A DNA stretch of 64,000 bases from Acanthamoeba sp. SK_2022b (taxonomy: Eukaryota; Discosea; Longamoebia; Acanthamoebidae): positions 26,942 through 90,941 of the forward strand of contig JANDJZ010000156.1 of assembly GCA_027943245.1 (NCBI GenBank). The letters run 5' to 3'. Below are positions 1-10,997 of the stretch, in pieces. The notes under the pieces are model-generated. The model ran no database searches. It worked only from the letters and a program-made list of their open reading frames with translations, and was not told where the DNA came from. Position numbers and translations under genes: made by a program. Position 1 is the stretch's first letter; every line of letters begins with the position of its first letter.

Positions 1-223
1 GAACCTTAACTTTGGTTTCTTTACCGTCGATAACCAGAGTTACTGCTTCGCTGTAGAATTCTGGTTTAGCTTCCATGTTCTTAACAGAATCATGGTCCAA
101 TTCGATGGAAACTGCAGCTTCTTTGCCACCGTAAACGATAGCTGGGAATTTGTTTGCTGCACGCAGGCGGCGGCTCGCACCTTTACCCTGGTCTTTACGT
201 ACTTCTACATTGATAGTGAACAT
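1..223 (-). CDS. rplY: 50S ribosomal protein L25, partial (C-terminus outside window)
   Basis: The reverse strand encodes a protein beginning [19 protein letters not shown], the start of the short enterobacterial L25 (about 94 aa in E. coli). About 74 codons lie in the window and the rest is cut off at base 1. L25 binds 5S rRNA in the large ribosomal subunit. The ATG at 221-223 is preceded by an AAGAGA-like ribosome site. The order rplY-radD-rsuA-bcr matches E. coli, which supports the call. The start is secure, the end is not visible. Confidence 0.95.
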   Translation of the reverse strand, partial: MFTINVEVRKDQGKGASRRLRAANKFPAIVYGGKEAAVSIELDHDSVKNMEAKPEFYSEAVTLVIDGKETKVKV

Positions 224-385
224 TGTTTTTTCTCTTAAAAGAAAATTTACCCTGCTACAGGCGACCCAAGTAGCAAGTTCGGAAACCCGCTTTAACGCTG
301 GGCAGGCCCAGGTAAAGCGCGCGGCATTTTAACGGAAAGCCGCCCGCAGGGCAACGAAAACCTGCCCAGGTTGGGGACAGTTCGC

Positions 386-2143
386 TCAGGCCAATTGATT
401 GGCGCGGCGGAAACGGCCTTGATAATCGAACACTTTCTCGCGCACCTGCCAAAACTGCCCGCGTTTGCGCGCCACCACGAAATCCGGATGGCGCAGCGCC
501 TGCTGTTGCGCCAGCACGTCGGCGGCGGTGTGCCAGGCGAACGGCACGCCCGGCGCGCGCTGATGCGGGCGCAGGAACAGCATCTCAAACGCTTTGCGCT
601 GCGCCGGCGTCTGCAGGCGGAAGCGCTCGCTGGTGCTGGTGCCGTCCTCGTCGTAATAGGTGGCCTTCAGCCATTCGCCCTTGTCGTCGCGGCCGCTTTG
701 CAGTTCCATGCCGCCGCAGCGCAGCACCAGCGCATCTTTCAGCTTCAGCGCCGCTTTCAGCATGTCGTCGGGATCGACCAGCACTTCCTGGCACTGATGG
801 CAGCGGCGCGCGGCGATGTCGTTCTCCGCGCCGCAGTGCGGGCAGCTCTTGAATCGGAAGCGGTAATCGCACTGCTCGCGGTGGCCGTCGTCGTCCTCCA
901 GCCAGCCCTGACAGCGGCGGCCGTAGTGCTCGATGATGTCGCCGTTTTCGGTGCACTTGCCCCAGAACAGGTTGGCGAAGCCGCAGGCCGGGCAGAACAC
1001 CTGCACCGGTTGGCTGTCACCGTGCGGCTTGCTGACGCCGACCTCCGGCGTGAACAGGTCGTGCGGGTTGCCGGCGTAGTCGAGGATCAGGCAATCCTCC
1101 TTGCCGGGCGCCAGCCGCAGCCCGCGGCCGACGATCTGCTGATACAGGCTGACGGACTCGGTCGGGCGCAGGATCGCGATCAGATCGACGTGCGGCGCGT
1201 CGAAGCCGGTGGTCAATACCGCGACGTTGACCAGATAGCGCAGCCGCTGCTGTTTGAACGCCTCGATCAGCGCATCGCGCTCGGCGGGCGGCGTTTCGGC
1301 GCTGACCAGCGCGGCCTCGCCGGTTGGCAGCAGACTGTGGATCTCGCGGGCGTGCTCGACGGTGGCGGCGAAGATCATCACCCCTTTGCGGTCTTCGGCG
1401 TACTCAACAATCTGGCTGATGATATGCGGCGTGACGCGGTTTTGCCGCTTCAGCTCGCGGTTCAGATCCGCTTCGCTGAACAGGCCGTTGCTTCTGGCTT
1501 CCAGCCGGCTGAAATCGTACTGCACGATCGGCATGTCCAGCCGCTCAGGCGGTACCAGGAAGCCGTTCTTAATCATATAGCGCAGCGGGAGCTCGTAGAT
1601 GCAGTCGCGAAACAGGCTGGCGCCGTCGCCGCGGGTGAAGCCGTGGTAGTGATACTGGTAAATCCAGCCCTTGCCTAGGCGATAGGGCGTGGCGGTCAGC
1701 CCCAGCAGCCGCAGCTGCGGGTTGGTTTTCTGCAAATGCTGGATGATTTGCTGGTACTGGCTGTCGTCGTCGTCGCTGATGCGGTGGCATTCATCGACGA
1801 TCAGCAGCGAAAAGGCGCCGTCGAACAGCGGCAGATTGCGCGCCACCGACTGCACGCTGCCGAACACCACCTTGCCGGCGCTCTCTTTCTGCTGCAGGCC
1901 GGCGGCGAAGATGTCCGCTTCCAGGCCGTAGGCGCAGTATTTGGCGTGGTTTTGCGCCACCAGTTCCTTGACGTGCGCCAACACCAGCACCCGCCCGCGG
2001 GCGCGCTTCGCCAGCTCGGCGATCACCAGGCTTTTGCCGGCGCCGGTCGGCAGCACGATCAGCGCCGGTTCGGGGTGCCGCCGGAAATGATTGATGGTGG
2101 CTTCGACCGCTTCCAGTTGGTAGGGGCGTAGGGTAAAGGCCAT
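386..2143 (-). CDS. radD: DEAD/DEAH-box ATP-dependent helicase RadD (YejH)
   Basis: This is a 585-aa superfamily 2 helicase. Walker A PTGAGKS is at residues 32-38, the Walker B box is DECH at 117-120, and motif III reads LTATP. Motif VI is QIVGRGLR. The C-terminal third has several CxxC pairs (CPACG, CPHCG, CHQC), consistent with a zinc-binding region. In E. coli RadD takes part in repair of double-strand breaks with RecA and SSB; function here is inferred from family and synteny. An upstream in-frame ATG exists at 2203, but the start at 2143 (MAFTLRPYQ) matches the family length of about 586 aa. It is divergent from rsuA. Confidence 0.93.
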   Translation of the reverse strand: MAFTLRPYQLEAVEATINHFRRHPEPALIVLPTGAGKSLVIAELAKRARGRVLVLAHVKELVAQNHAKYCAYGLEADIFAAGLQQKESAGKVVFGSVQSVARNLPLFDGAFSLLIVDECHRISDDDDSQYQQIIQHLQKTNPQLRLLGLTATPYRLGKGWIYQYHYHGFTRGDGASLFRDCIYELPLRYMIKNGFLVPPERLDMPIVQYDFSRLEARSNGLFSEADLNRELKRQNRVTPHIISQIVEYAEDRKGVMIFAATVEHAREIHSLLPTGEAALVSAETPPAERDALIEAFKQQRLRYLVNVAVLTTGFDAPHVDLIAILRPTESVSLYQQIVGRGLRLAPGKEDCLILDYAGNPHDLFTPEVGVSKPHGDSQPVQVFCPACGFANLFWGKCTENGDIIEHYGRRCQGWLEDDDGHREQCDYRFRFKSCPHCGAENDIAARRCHQCQEVLVDPDDMLKAALKLKDALVLRCGGMELQSGRDDKGEWLKATYYDEDGTSTSERFRLQTPAQRKAFEMLFLRPHQRAPGVPFAWHTAADVLAQQQALRHPDFVVARKRGQFWQVREKVFDYQGRFRRANQLA

Positions 2144-2460
2144 AATGAACGCCGTGGGTTGAGATGGGCCGTCGGGAAGCGGCTTTGTCACCGCTGCTCT
2201 CACAGAAACCGTGACATTCTACTCCCCGGACAGCCGAAAAATTTCTATTATTATGCCTTCTACGCGCGCGCGCTGCGAGGAGCGTGAAAATTACCTCTGT
2301 CGGGCAACGCGTTGTGCCGCTATACTCGTGTGACAGCAATCGCTGTTCCCCCACGCGATTCCCCCCCTGAACCTGCCATTTGCACCCGGTGCAACGGCGG
2401 GCGTCATATTTTGGCAATACGATCAATGCGATCATAACAACGACAGGCAAAGCAGATCCC
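2144..2460. promoter_or_regulatory. Divergent promoter region between radD and rsuA
   Basis: This 317-nt gap lies between divergent radD and rsuA. A TATACT hexamer at 2321-2326 could be a -10 element for rsuA, but I see no good -35 at the usual spacing. The in-frame extension upstream of rsuA from 2380 is not supported, because family alignment puts the start at 2461. I see no other gene or strong hairpin here. Confidence 0.35.
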
Positions 2461-3174
2461 ATGCGATTGGACAAGTTTTTATCTCAGCAGTTAGGCATCA
2501 GCCGTGCGCTGGTTGCGCGCGAACTTCGGGCTAAACGCGTCACCGTGGATGGTGAGGTAGTGAAGAGCGGGGCGATCAAACTGACCCCGGAGCAAGAAGT
2601 GGCGTTCGACGGCAATCCGCTGCAGCAGCAGAACGGCCCGCGCTATTTCATGCTCAATAAACCGCAGGGCTACGTCTGCTCCACCGACGATCCCGATCAT
2701 CCGACGGTGCTGTATTTTCTCGATGAACCGGTCGCGTACAAGCTGCACGCCGCCGGACGGCTGGATATCGACACCACCGGGCTGGTGTTGATGACCGACG
2801 ATGGCCAGTGGTCGCACCGCGTCACGTCGCCGCGCCACCACTGCGAGAAAACCTATCTGGTGACGCTGGAGCACCCGTTGGCGGAAGACACCGCGCAGCG
2901 TTTCGCCGAAGGGGTGCAACTGCACAACGAGAAAGACCTGACGCGCCCGGCGACGCTGGAGCAGGTCGACGAGCGCGTAGTGCGCCTGACCCTCAGCGAA
3001 GGGCGCTACCACCAGGTGAAGCGGATGTTCGCTGCCGTCGGCAACCGGGTGATCGAGTTGCACCGTGAGCGCATCGGCGCCATCGTGCTGGATGACGATC
3101 TGGCGCCGGGCGAATACCGCCCACTGACCGAAGAAGAGATCGCCAGCGTGGGCGCGCCGCACCTGCAGGACTGA
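2461..3174 (+). CDS. rsuA: 16S rRNA pseudouridine(516) synthase RsuA
   Basis: The 237-aa protein has an N-terminal S4 RNA-binding domain ([12 protein letters not shown], about residues 1-60) and the pseudouridine synthase core with [10 protein letters not shown], which carries the catalytic aspartate. The late motif [10 protein letters not shown] is also present. RsuA makes pseudouridine 516 in 16S rRNA during assembly of the small subunit. Length and sequence are very close to the E. coli enzyme (231 aa). The ATG at 2461 is chosen from the conserved N-terminus. bcr follows 41 nt later on the same strand, so cotranscription is likely. Confidence 0.95.
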   Translation: MRLDKFLSQQLGISRALVARELRAKRVTVDGEVVKSGAIKLTPEQEVAFDGNPLQQQNGPRYFMLNKPQGYVCSTDDPDHPTVLYFLDEPVAYKLHAAGRLDIDTTGLVLMTDDGQWSHRVTSPRHHCEKTYLVTLEHPLAEDTAQRFAEGVQLHNEKDLTRPATLEQVDERVVRLTLSEGRYHQVKRMFAAVGNRVIELHRERIGAIVLDDDLAPGEYRPLTEEEIASVGAPHLQD

Positions 3175-3215
3175 AAACCGATCATCGATTGCGGCCGATT
3201 AAGGAGTCGTGGAAC

Positions 3216-4412
3216 GTGCAACAGAACCGAACCTCTCATCTCGGTTTGATTTTCATTTTGGGCCTGTTGTCCATGTTGATGCCGTTGGCCATCGACATGT
3301 ACCTGCCCAGTATGCCGGTGATCGCCGCCCAGTTTGGCGTCGAGTCCGGCAGCGTGCAGATGACCCTCAGCGCCTATATGCTCGGCTTTGCCTTCGGGCA
3401 GCTGTTCTATGGGCCGATGTCGGACAGCCTCGGCCGCAAGCCGGTGATCCTGTGGGGAACGCTGATCTTCGCCATCGCCGGCTGCGCCTGCGCCATGGCG
3501 CAATCGATCGATCAGCTGATCGGGCTGCGTTTCCTGCACGGCCTGGCGGCGGCGGCCGCCAGCGTGGTGATCAATGCCCTGATGCGCGATATGTTCACCA
3601 AGGATGAGTTCTCGCGCATGATGTCGTTCGTCATTCTGGTGATGACCATCGCGCCGCTGCTGGCGCCGATGATCGGCGGTGCGCTGTTGCTGTGGTTCAG
3701 CTGGCACGCCATCTTTTGGACCATGGGCGCCGCGGCGCTGATCGGTTCACTGCTGGTGGCCCTGTTCATCAAGGAGACGCTGCCGAAAGAGCGCCGACAA
3801 CGGTTCCACCTGCGCACCACGCTGGGCAACTTCGGTTCGCTGTTCCGCCATAAGCGGGTGCTCAGCTACATGCTCGCCAGCGCCTTCTCGTTTGCGGGCA
3901 TGTTCTCGTTCCTCAGCGCCGGGCCGTTCGTCTACATCGAACTGAACCACGTTTCGCCGCAGCATTTCGGCTACTATTTTGCGCTGAACATCGTCTTCCT
4001 GTTCCTGACGACGCTGATCAACAGCCGCAACGTGCGGCGGTTCGGCGCGGTCAAGATGTTCAAGCTGGGGCTGTTGGTACAGTTGGCGATGGGGCTGTGG
4101 CTGGTGGCGGTGAGCGCCGTCGGCCTGGGCTTCTGGGCGCTGGTGATCGGCGTTGCGGTCTATCTGGGGTGCATCGCGATGATCTCCTCCAACGCCATGG
4201 CGGTGATCCTGGATGACTTCCCGCATATGGCGGGCACCGCGTCTTCGCTGGCCGGCACGTTGCGCTTCAGCATCGGCGCGCTGGTGGGGGCGGTCCTGTC
4301 GATGGCGCCGGGTAAAAGCGCGTGGCCCATGGTTACCTCAATGGCGCTGTGCAGCATCGTGGCGGTGCTGTTTTATCTTTACGCCAGCCGGCCACGCGAT
4401 CGCGCGGCCTGA
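3216..4412 (+). CDS. bcr: Bcr/CflA family MFS drug efflux transporter
   Basis: This 398-aa hydrophobic protein has about 12 membrane segments. Family signatures include [15 protein letters not shown] in the first segment, [13 protein letters not shown] (the MFS motif A loop) and [17 protein letters not shown]. It is close to E. coli Bcr, a proton-driven exporter of bicyclomycin and other compounds; the substrate here is inferred. I choose the GTG at 3216 because AAGGAG at 3201-3206 is well spaced and E. coli Bcr begins at the equivalent point. A farther upstream ATG at 3189 lacks such a site. Confidence 0.92.
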   Translation: MQQNRTSHLGLIFILGLLSMLMPLAIDMYLPSMPVIAAQFGVESGSVQMTLSAYMLGFAFGQLFYGPMSDSLGRKPVILWGTLIFAIAGCACAMAQSIDQLIGLRFLHGLAAAAASVVINALMRDMFTKDEFSRMMSFVILVMTIAPLLAPMIGGALLLWFSWHAIFWTMGAAALIGSLLVALFIKETLPKERRQRFHLRTTLGNFGSLFRHKRVLSYMLASAFSFAGMFSFLSAGPFVYIELNHVSPQHFGYYFALNIVFLFLTTLINSRNVRRFGAVKMFKLGLLVQLAMGLWLVAVSAVGLGFWALVIGVAVYLGCIAMISSNAMAVILDDFPHMAGTASSLAGTLRFSIGALVGAVLSMAPGKSAWPMVTSMALCSIVAVLFYLYASRPRDRAA

Positions 4413-4422
4413 CGTTCTCCCA

Positions 4423-4445
4423 ATGCGGGGCGTGTCGCCCCGCAT
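4423..4445. terminator. Hairpin after bcr
   Basis: ATGCGGGGC (4423-4431) pairs perfectly with GCCCCGCAT (4437-4445) across a GTGTC loop, 11 nt after the bcr stop. No U-run follows, so it may protect the 3' end rather than act as a classical intrinsic terminator. Confidence 0.5.
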
Positions 4446-4643
4446 CGTCATAGGGTTGCGCCCTGCCATTTCAGGGTGCAACTGGCAATTGAAATTTTGT
4501 TGCTAAATATACGCAAGCTAATCAATTGGCCATTTTCCCCTCTGTGTGTTTTTTGTTAAAAAATTCCGCCGCCGCACCACCCCATATTCCCCGGGAGGCG
4601 CGGCGTTCTGCCGGCTGAGCGCGGCGGGGGGTTTGTATTAGGA

Positions 4644-4657
4644 TTGATGTAAATCAA
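4644..4657. promoter_or_regulatory. Perfect FNR-type binding site (TTGATGTAAATCAA)
   Basis: The 14-mer matches the FNR consensus TTGAT-N4-ATCAA at every defined base. It lies 350 nt upstream of yejG and 232 nt after bcr. The target is unknown; no clear -10 element sits at the usual distance on either side. Confidence 0.5.
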
Positions 4658-5006
4658 GGCATTAGCAGGGAAGGCTGCGCTAACGTGGTGGGGAAAATGT
4701 TTCTTCATTGTAAAAATATGGCGACGGAAAAGTAGTCGCATTGCAAGAAAAAAGAGTTGAGATCGCTGCGGGAAAGGGTTACATATAACGCAAAAATGCG
4801 AGCTGAGTCGCAAAATGCCGTGAAATAACACCGCACGGCGCGCCAAAAAATGGCACGGCATCGGCAAGCACGGGGTCTGGTTAATGGCTAGCGGCAAAAT
4901 TTACATTTAAATAACATTTGTGCGCGGCAGAGTCGGGAGTAAGCGGCTATAACTTAGTAACCCTGTCAGGTAAAAGTGTTTCACCTTTTCAATCTAGGGA
5001 TTTCAT

Positions 5007-5351
5007 GTGGAGAATATCCAACTTTCGGTAGTGCATCGCTTGCCGCAAAGTTATCGTTGGCTATCCGGTTTCACCGGCGTGAAGGTAGAACCGATTCCGT
5101 TTAACGGAATAGACGAAGATAACAACCTGATAGGGCTGAAGTTACTCAGCCATGAAGGGGCCGAGGCCTGGCAGGTAATGCAACAGCTCAATCTGTCGCT
5201 GCAGGAGATTCAGGTCGACTGCGCGATCGTCGAATGGGAAGGGGAGCCTTGCCTGTTCGTGCAGCGCAGCGACGAGAGCGCCACCATGTGCCGCCTGAAA
5301 AACGTCGGCGCCGCGATCGCCGAACCGCTCAGCGCGCAATACCCCTTCTAG
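5007..5351 (+). CDS. yejG: YejG family protein
   Basis: This 114-aa soluble protein aligns with E. coli YejG along its length: [13 protein letters not shown] near the start, GLKLLSHEG in the middle and [10 protein letters not shown] plus [13 protein letters not shown] at the end. No signal peptide or membrane segment is visible. The biochemical role of the family is not established. The frame starts with GTG at 5007. An overlapping ATG at 5005 is in another frame and gives no homologous product. It converges on yejF, whose stop is 10 nt away. Confidence 0.88.
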   Translation: MENIQLSVVHRLPQSYRWLSGFTGVKVEPIPFNGIDEDNNLIGLKLLSHEGAEAWQVMQQLNLSLQEIQVDCAIVEWEGEPCLFVQRSDESATMCRLKNVGAAIAEPLSAQYPF

Positions 5352-5360
5352 AATTCGCCG

Positions 5361-6971
5361 CTAATCCGCCAACTGCAGCAGTTGACGGGTATAGTCGGCG
5401 GCGGGCGCCGCGAAAATCGCCCGGCAGTCTCCCTGTTCAACCACTTCTCCCTGTCGCAACACGATGACCTGGTGGCATAGCGAACGCACCACCTGCAGGT
5501 CATGACTGATGAACAGATAAGCCAGTCGGTGGCGTTGCTGCAGCGATTTCAGCAGCGTCAGGATCTGCGCCTGCACCGATTTATCCAGCGAAGAGGTCGG
5601 CTCGTCGAGGATCAGCAGCTGCGGCTGCAGGATCAGCGCGCGCGCGATGGCGATACGCTGGCGCTGCCCGCCGGAAAACTCGGTGGGATAGCGATGGCGC
5701 AGCTGCGGATCCAGGCCGACTTCCTGCAACACCTCGATCACGCGCTGTTCCCGCTGCTCTGCGCTAAGCCGCTGGTGCACTTCCAGCCCTTCGGCGATGA
5801 TTTGCTGTACGTTCAGGCGCGGGTTCAGGGCGGAATAGGGATCCTGGAAGACGATTTGCATCCGGCTGCGGTAGGGCAGCATCTGCTTCATCGTGAGCGG
5901 GTGCAGCGGTTCGCCGTCGAACCAGATGGCGCCCTGTGAGGCCAGCAGGCGCAGGAGCGCCAGCCCGGTGGTGCTTTTGCCCGAGCCGGATTCCCCCACC
6001 AGCCCCACGCTTTCCCCGGCGCGCAGCTCGAAACTCAATGATTTCAATGCATAGTGATAATCCACCGTGCGGCGCAGCAGGCCGCGGCGAATGGGGAAGC
6101 GCACCTGTAGATTTTCCACCTTGAGCAGCGGCCGCTCGTCGTCGGGGCGCCCGTTGGCCGCGGCAGGCAGCGGCAGCGGTTCACCGACGTCCTCGGCGGC
6201 CAGCAGCTGCTGCGTGTAAGGATGCTGCGGCCGGCTGAACAGCTGCGCACGGCCGTTTTGCTCCACGCTGCGGCCCTGGCGCATCACCGCTACGTTGTCC
6301 GCCAGGCGGCGCACGATATTCAGGTTATGGGTGATGAACAAGAGCCCCATGCCCATCTCCTGCTTCAGCTCTTGCAGCAGCGTCAGGATCTGCGCCTGGA
6401 TAGTGACGTCGAGCGCGGTGGTGGGCTCGTCGGCGATCAGCAGTTTCGGGCGAGTCAGCACCGCCATGGCGATCATCACCCGCTGGCGTTCACCGCCGGA
6501 CAGCTGATGCGGGTAATCCTGCAGCCGGCTTTTGGCCTGACGGATGCCGACGCGCTCCAGGCATTCGACGATCTCTGCGCGCGCGGCTTCGCGCCGCAGG
6601 CCGCGGTGCAGCATCAGCACTTCCGCGAGCTGTTTTTCGATGGTGTGCAGCGGGTTAAGCGACACCATCGGTTCCTGAAAGATCATCGCGATCTGATTGC
6701 CTCGCACCTTGCGCAGCGCCGCTTCCGGCGCATGCAGCAACGAGTCGCCGTTGAACAGGATATCACCGGCAGGGTAAACCACCGGCGGCGCGGGCAGCAG
6801 GCGCAGTATCGACAGGGCGGTGACGCTTTTGCCGGAGCCGGATTCCCCCACCAGCGCCAGCGTTTCCGCCGGCGCGATTTGCAGCGAGAGTGCGTTGACC
6901 ACCGGCGTGACGGTGTCGCCCTGGCGAAAGGCGATGCTGAGATCCTGAATAGCGAGCAAAGGAGTGGCCAT
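5361..6971 (-). CDS. yejF: Peptide ABC transporter ATP-binding protein YejF (two fused ATPase domains)
   Basis: A 536-aa protein with two tandem ATPase cassettes, each with Walker A (GESGSGKS), a signature (LSGGERQRV, then FSGGQRQRI) and Walker B ([16 protein letters not shown]). Each cassette carries the C-terminal extension typical of oligopeptide transporters. It energises the YejABEF importer, which in E. coli takes up microcin C and peptides. I choose the ATG at 6971 ([12 protein letters not shown]) over an upstream in-frame ATG at 6995, because the upstream one lies inside yejE and the homologue starts here. It is the last gene of yejABEF, with its start just before the yejE stop. Confidence 0.94.
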   Translation of the reverse strand: MATPLLAIQDLSIAFRQGDTVTPVVNALSLQIAPAETLALVGESGSGKSVTALSILRLLPAPPVVYPAGDILFNGDSLLHAPEAALRKVRGNQIAMIFQEPMVSLNPLHTIEKQLAEVLMLHRGLRREAARAEIVECLERVGIRQAKSRLQDYPHQLSGGERQRVMIAMAVLTRPKLLIADEPTTALDVTIQAQILTLLQELKQEMGMGLLFITHNLNIVRRLADNVAVMRQGRSVEQNGRAQLFSRPQHPYTQQLLAAEDVGEPLPLPAAANGRPDDERPLLKVENLQVRFPIRRGLLRRTVDYHYALKSLSFELRAGESVGLVGESGSGKSTTGLALLRLLASQGAIWFDGEPLHPLTMKQMLPYRSRMQIVFQDPYSALNPRLNVQQIIAEGLEVHQRLSAEQREQRVIEVLQEVGLDPQLRHRYPTEFSGGQRQRIAIARALILQPQLLILDEPTSSLDKSVQAQILTLLKSLQQRHRLAYLFISHDLQVVRSLCHQVIVLRQGEVVEQGDCRAIFAAPAADYTRQLLQLAD

Positions 6972-6972
6972 A

Positions 6973-7998
6973 TCAATGCGCCTTGCTGGGGTCAAAGGCG
7001 TCGCGTACCGCTTCGCCGATAAAGATTAATAACGACAGCAGCACCGCCAAGACCAGGAAGGCGGTGATGCCGAGCCACGGCGCCTGCAGATTGTTTTTGC
7101 CCTGCAGCAGCAATTCGCCGAGCGACGGCGAGCCTATCGGCAGACCGAAACCGAGGAAATCGAGCGACGTCAGGGTGGTGATCGAGCCGCACAGGATAAA
7201 CGGCAGGAAGGTCAGCGTCGCCACCATGGCGTTGGGCAGCATATGGCGGGACATGATCACCCGATCCGGTACGCCCATGGCGCGCGCGGCGCGGATGTAG
7301 TCAAAATTGCGCGTGCGCAGGAATTCGGCGCGCACTACCCCCACCAGGCTCATCCAGCCGAACAGGATGGTGATGCCGAGCAGCCACCAGAAATTGGGCT
7401 GGACGATGCTCGACAGCAGAATGATCAGAAACAGCGTCGGCATGCCCGACCACACTTCGATAAAGCGCTGCCCCCACAGATCGAAACGCCCGCCGTAATA
7501 CCCCTGGGTCGCGCCGACGCACACGCCGATCAGGCTGGAAAACAGCGTCAACGCCAGGCCGAACAGCATCGAGATGCGAAAACCGTACAGAACACGAGCG
7601 AGCACGTCGCCGCCGTTGCTGTCGGTGCCCAGCAGGTTGTGGCGCGAAGGCGGCGAGGGGAAGGGCACCTCGGTGGCGAAGTTGATGGTGTCGTAGCTGA
7701 AGCGGATCGGCGCCCAAACCGCCCAGCCGTGCCGTTCGATCTGCCGCTGTACGAACGGATCCTGATAGTCGGCTTCGGTGTTCAGCTCGCCGCCGAAGGC
7801 GGTTTCGCTGTAGTTAATCATAAACGGCAGGTACAACCGGCCTTCATAACGCACCAACAGCGGTTTGTCATTGGCGATCAGATCGGCGGCCAGGCTCAGG
7901 GTGAATAGCACCAAGAAGATCCACAGCGACCAGTAGCCGCGGCGGTTGCGGCGAAAACGCGCCCAGCGCGCCTGGTTGATCGGGCTAAGGCGGCTCAT
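6973..7998 (-). CDS. yejE: Peptide ABC transporter permease YejE
   Basis: This 341-aa permease has one N-terminal membrane segment (about residues 22-42), a large periplasmic loop, and five C-terminal segments with the binding-protein-dependent permease loop around [18 protein letters not shown]. It matches YejE in length and sequence, including [16 protein letters not shown]. It forms the membrane channel with YejB. Its ATG overlaps the yejB stop by 4 nt, which indicates translational coupling, and yejF starts at its 3' end. Confidence 0.94.
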   Translation of the reverse strand: MSRLSPINQARWARFRRNRRGYWSLWIFLVLFTLSLAADLIANDKPLLVRYEGRLYLPFMINYSETAFGGELNTEADYQDPFVQRQIERHGWAVWAPIRFSYDTINFATEVPFPSPPSRHNLLGTDSNGGDVLARVLYGFRISMLFGLALTLFSSLIGVCVGATQGYYGGRFDLWGQRFIEVWSGMPTLFLIILLSSIVQPNFWWLLGITILFGWMSLVGVVRAEFLRTRNFDYIRAARAMGVPDRVIMSRHMLPNAMVATLTFLPFILCGSITTLTSLDFLGFGLPIGSPSLGELLLQGKNNLQAPWLGITAFLVLAVLLSLLIFIGEAVRDAFDPSKAH

Positions 7999-9086
7999 TG
8001 GCGGGCCTCGAAGTCAATGCGCGGATCGACCAGGGTGTAGGTGATATCGCTGAGGATATTCAACAGCAGGCCGATCAGGGTGAAGATATACAGCGTGCCG
8101 AACATCACCGGGTAGTCGCGCTGCAGCGTGGCGTCGTAGCCCAGCAGCCCCAGGCCGTTGAGCGAGAACATCACCTCAATCAGCAGCGAGCCGGTGAAGA
8201 ACATGCTGATAAAGGTGGCCGGAAAACCGGCGATCACCAGCAGCATGGCGTTGCGGAACACGTGGCGGTAGAGGATTTTTTTCTCATCCAGCCCTTTGGC
8301 GCGGGCGGTGGTGACGTACTGCTTGCGGATCTCGTCGAGGAACGAGTTCTTGGTCAGCATGGTCAGGGTGGCGAAGCCGCCGATCACCGTCGCCAGCACC
8401 GGCAGGGTGATGTGCCACAGGTAGTCGGCGATCTTTGCCGGCCACGAGAGGGTGTCGAAGTTGCTGGACACCAGGCCGCGCAGCGGGAACCAGTCGAGGT
8501 AGCTGCCGCCGGCGAACAGCACGATCATCAGGATGGCGAACAGGAAAGCCGGAATGGCGTAGCCGATGATGATCAGCGTGCTGCTCCAGGTATCGAAGGC
8601 GCTGCCGTTGTGGACGGCCTTGCGGATGCCGAGCGGGATCGACACCAGGTAAATGATCAGCGTGCTCCAAAGGCCCAGCGTGATGGAGACCGGCAGGCTC
8701 TGGCCGATCAGCTGCATCACCGAAGCGCCGCGAAACAGGCTGTCGCCGAAGTCGAAGCGCATATAGTTCCACAGCATGGTGAAGTAGCGTTCGTGCAGCG
8801 GTTTGTCGAAGCCGTAACGTTGGGTGATCTCGGCGATCACCTCGGGATCCAGGCCGCGCGAACCGCGGTATTGGCCGTCGCCAGCCGCGATGCCCGCCCG
8901 GGCATGACCCAGGCCTTCACCTGCGCCGCCGCTGCCAAAACCGCTGCCGTGCCCCAGCTCAATGGCGGCGATGGCTTGATCGACCGGACCGCCGGGCGCA
9001 ATTTGCACGATAAAAAAGTTGATGGTGATGATCGCCCACAGCGTGGGGATCACCAATAACAGTCTGCGTATCAGATAGGCCGCCAT
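7995..9086 (-). CDS. yejB: Peptide ABC transporter permease YejB
   Basis: This 363-aa permease of the DppB/OppB type begins [19 protein letters not shown] and ends [12 protein letters not shown], as in E. coli YejB. The permease loop reads [21 protein letters not shown] glycine-rich stretch at about residues 45-70 ([14 protein letters not shown]) lies in the first periplasmic loop, a position where the family varies. It pairs with YejE. The yejA stop is 10 nt upstream, so yejABEF is one transcription unit. Confidence 0.94.
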   Translation of the reverse strand: MAAYLIRRLLLVIPTLWAIITINFFIVQIAPGGPVDQAIAAIELGHGSGFGSGGAGEGLGHARAGIAAGDGQYRGSRGLDPEVIAEITQRYGFDKPLHERYFTMLWNYMRFDFGDSLFRGASVMQLIGQSLPVSITLGLWSTLIIYLVSIPLGIRKAVHNGSAFDTWSSTLIIIGYAIPAFLFAILMIVLFAGGSYLDWFPLRGLVSSNFDTLSWPAKIADYLWHITLPVLATVIGGFATLTMLTKNSFLDEIRKQYVTTARAKGLDEKKILYRHVFRNAMLLVIAGFPATFISMFFTGSLLIEVMFSLNGLGLLGYDATLQRDYPVMFGTLYIFTLIGLLLNILSDITYTLVDPRIDFEARQ

Positions 9087-9095
9087 TCCGACTCC

Positions 9096-10904
9096 TTATT
9101 GCCGTTGAGCCGGTAAACGCGCCGCCTTGTTGACGTCGTACCACCAGTTATCGAAGCCGATCGCATAGGCCGGGCGGATCGGCGGCGTGGAGAACTTGTC
9201 CCAATAGGCGTAGCGATCGTGGTTGGAGTACCACATCGGCAGCATGTAGTTGTTCCAGGTCAGCACCCGGTCCAGCGCGCGGCCGAGCGGCAGCAGGGCT
9301 TTTTCGTCGCCCTGATGGGCGGCGATTTGCCTGACCAGGCTGTCGACCGCCGGATCTTTGACGCCGGCCGTGTTGTAGCTGGAATCGATGTACTGCGAAT
9401 CCCACAGGATTTGCAGATCGGCGCTGGGGAACGGCATCGCCATGTACACCGTCGACATCATGTCGAAATCGCGCTCGCGCATGCGACGGGTGTACTGCGA
9501 GGCATCAACCTCGCGAATTTGCATCTCGATGCCCAGCCGCTGCAGGTTGTGGCGGAAGGGTAATACGTACTGGAAGTTGCTGCCGCTCAGCAGCATCAGT
9601 TCGAAGGTGAACGGCTGACCGGTTTTGGCGTTGACCAGCTTTTGATTTTTGACCACCCAACCGGCTTCTTTCAGTAGTTGAGTCGCTTTCAGCAGATTTT
9701 GCCGATCGTTGCCGCTGCCGTCGGAGGAGGGCGGCTGGTAGATGCTGGTAAACACCTCCGGCGGCACCTGGCCTTTGAGCGGTGCCAGCAAGGCCAGTTC
9801 GGCGGCGTCCGGGTAGCTACGGGCGGCGTAGGCGGTGTTTTGGAAATAGCTGTCGGCGCGCTGATAAGCGTTGTAATACAGCGCCTTGTTCATCCAGTTG
9901 AAGTCGAAAGCCAGGCCAATCGCTTCCCGTACCCGGCGATCGGCAAACAGCGGTTTTTGCAGGTTGAACGCCAGCCAGCGGGTATTCTGCGCCGCCTGGT
10001 TGGTCTCGTCCTGCTTGATGATGTAGTTGCGCGCGAAGTTGCCGCCCTGGTACTGGGTGGCCCAGCTCTTGGGCGACGGCTCGATGCGGAAATCGTAAGC
10101 CCCGGCCTTGAAGGCTTCCAGCGCCACTTTATCGTCCAGATAATAATCGTAGCGAATGCTGTCGAAGTTGTAGCGGCCGCGGTTCACCGGCAGGTTGGCG
10201 GCCCAGTAGTCGCGCACTCGCTGGTAGGTGATGTACTGGCCGAGGCGGTAATCGCCGATTTTATACGGGCCGCTGGCGAGCGGCGGGGTGCTGAGCGGTT
10301 CGTTGAGCTTATGGTTTTTCCAGAAACTTTCCGGCAATACGCGCAGGCTGAGCAGGCTGAGGATTTGCTCACGGTTGGCTTTAGGCAGCTCGATGCGCAC
10401 CGTCAGCCGGGAAATGGCCTTGACCGTGACGCCTTTGTAATAGGAGCGAAACTGCGGCACGCCTTCGGTCATGAATTTATTGAAGGTGAAGGCCACGTCG
10501 GCGGCGGTGATCGGGCTGCCGTCCTGGAAGCGGGCGCGCGCGTTGATATCCAACTCCATCCAGCGCATGTCGGCCGGGAAACGGGCCGATTCGGCAATCA
10601 GCGGATAATAGCTGCCGGGTTCGTCGTCGGAGTTGGTGAACAGCGTATCGTACAGCTCCATCGTGCGTTCACCGGGTACGCCACGGGTGGCGAAGCGGTT
10701 GAAGTTGTCGTAGGTGCCGATGGCCGCCAGCCGTACGTCGCCGCCCTTGGGCGCCGCCGGGTTGACGTAGTCGAAATGGCTGAAGTCGGTGGCGTATTTC
10801 GGTTCACCGAGAAGGGCGAAAGCGTAGCTTTCGTTGAGAGCGTCGGCCTGCAGACCGAAGCTCAGTGCCGAGAGCACCAGAGCAGCGAAAATGCGCACGG
10901 ACAT
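9096..10904 (-). CDS. yejA: Periplasmic peptide-binding protein YejA
   Basis: A 602-aa solute-binding protein of the oligopeptide (SBP_bac_5) family. The start MSVRIFAALVLSALSFGLQADA is a typical Sec signal peptide ending near residue 20. The mature part has the family pattern GEPKYATDFSHFDYVNPAAPKGG and later FDFNWMNKALYYNAYQRADSYF. It captures peptides for YejBEF. An upstream in-frame ATG at 10958 would give an N-terminus unlike the family, so 10904 is preferred. It is the first gene of the operon. Confidence 0.92.
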   Translation of the reverse strand: MSVRIFAALVLSALSFGLQADALNESYAFALLGEPKYATDFSHFDYVNPAAPKGGDVRLAAIGTYDNFNRFATRGVPGERTMELYDTLFTNSDDEPGSYYPLIAESARFPADMRWMELDINARARFQDGSPITAADVAFTFNKFMTEGVPQFRSYYKGVTVKAISRLTVRIELPKANREQILSLLSLRVLPESFWKNHKLNEPLSTPPLASGPYKIGDYRLGQYITYQRVRDYWAANLPVNRGRYNFDSIRYDYYLDDKVALEAFKAGAYDFRIEPSPKSWATQYQGGNFARNYIIKQDETNQAAQNTRWLAFNLQKPLFADRRVREAIGLAFDFNWMNKALYYNAYQRADSYFQNTAYAARSYPDAAELALLAPLKGQVPPEVFTSIYQPPSSDGSGNDRQNLLKATQLLKEAGWVVKNQKLVNAKTGQPFTFELMLLSGSNFQYVLPFRHNLQRLGIEMQIREVDASQYTRRMRERDFDMMSTVYMAMPFPSADLQILWDSQYIDSSYNTAGVKDPAVDSLVRQIAAHQGDEKALLPLGRALDRVLTWNNYMLPMWYSNHDRYAYWDKFSTPPIRPAYAIGFDNWWYDVNKAARLPAQRQ

Positions 10905-10997
10905 CGGACGGTAAGCTCCTGCTGTGGAATAAAGTACAACCTGCGCCCAGCATAACATTCTTCGGGTGGGCGCAGGGTAAAGATGCTTAAAGATTAA

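Larger units (their letters stand above)
4413..5006. other. 594-nt intergenic region between bcr and yejG
   Basis: I see no credible gene; the reverse-strand frame at 4556-4897 has the composition of a chance ORF. The region starts with a hairpin (4423-4445) and holds a perfect FNR-type palindrome at 4644-4657. The 4550-4630 stretch is GC-rich with CCGCCGC/GCGGCGG arms able to pair, next to an A6 run that would read as a U-tract on the reverse strand. It is unusually long for this region and could hold a small RNA or a long yejG leader. Confidence 0.4.

Noticed and set aside
371..1678. 435-aa plus-strand frame opposite radD
   Set aside because: Shadow of radD; low-complexity Ala/Val/Arg composition and no recognisable motif.
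4556..4897. 113-aa reverse frame in the bcr-yejG gap
   Set aside because: No homology, no ribosome site, unusual composition. More likely non-coding.
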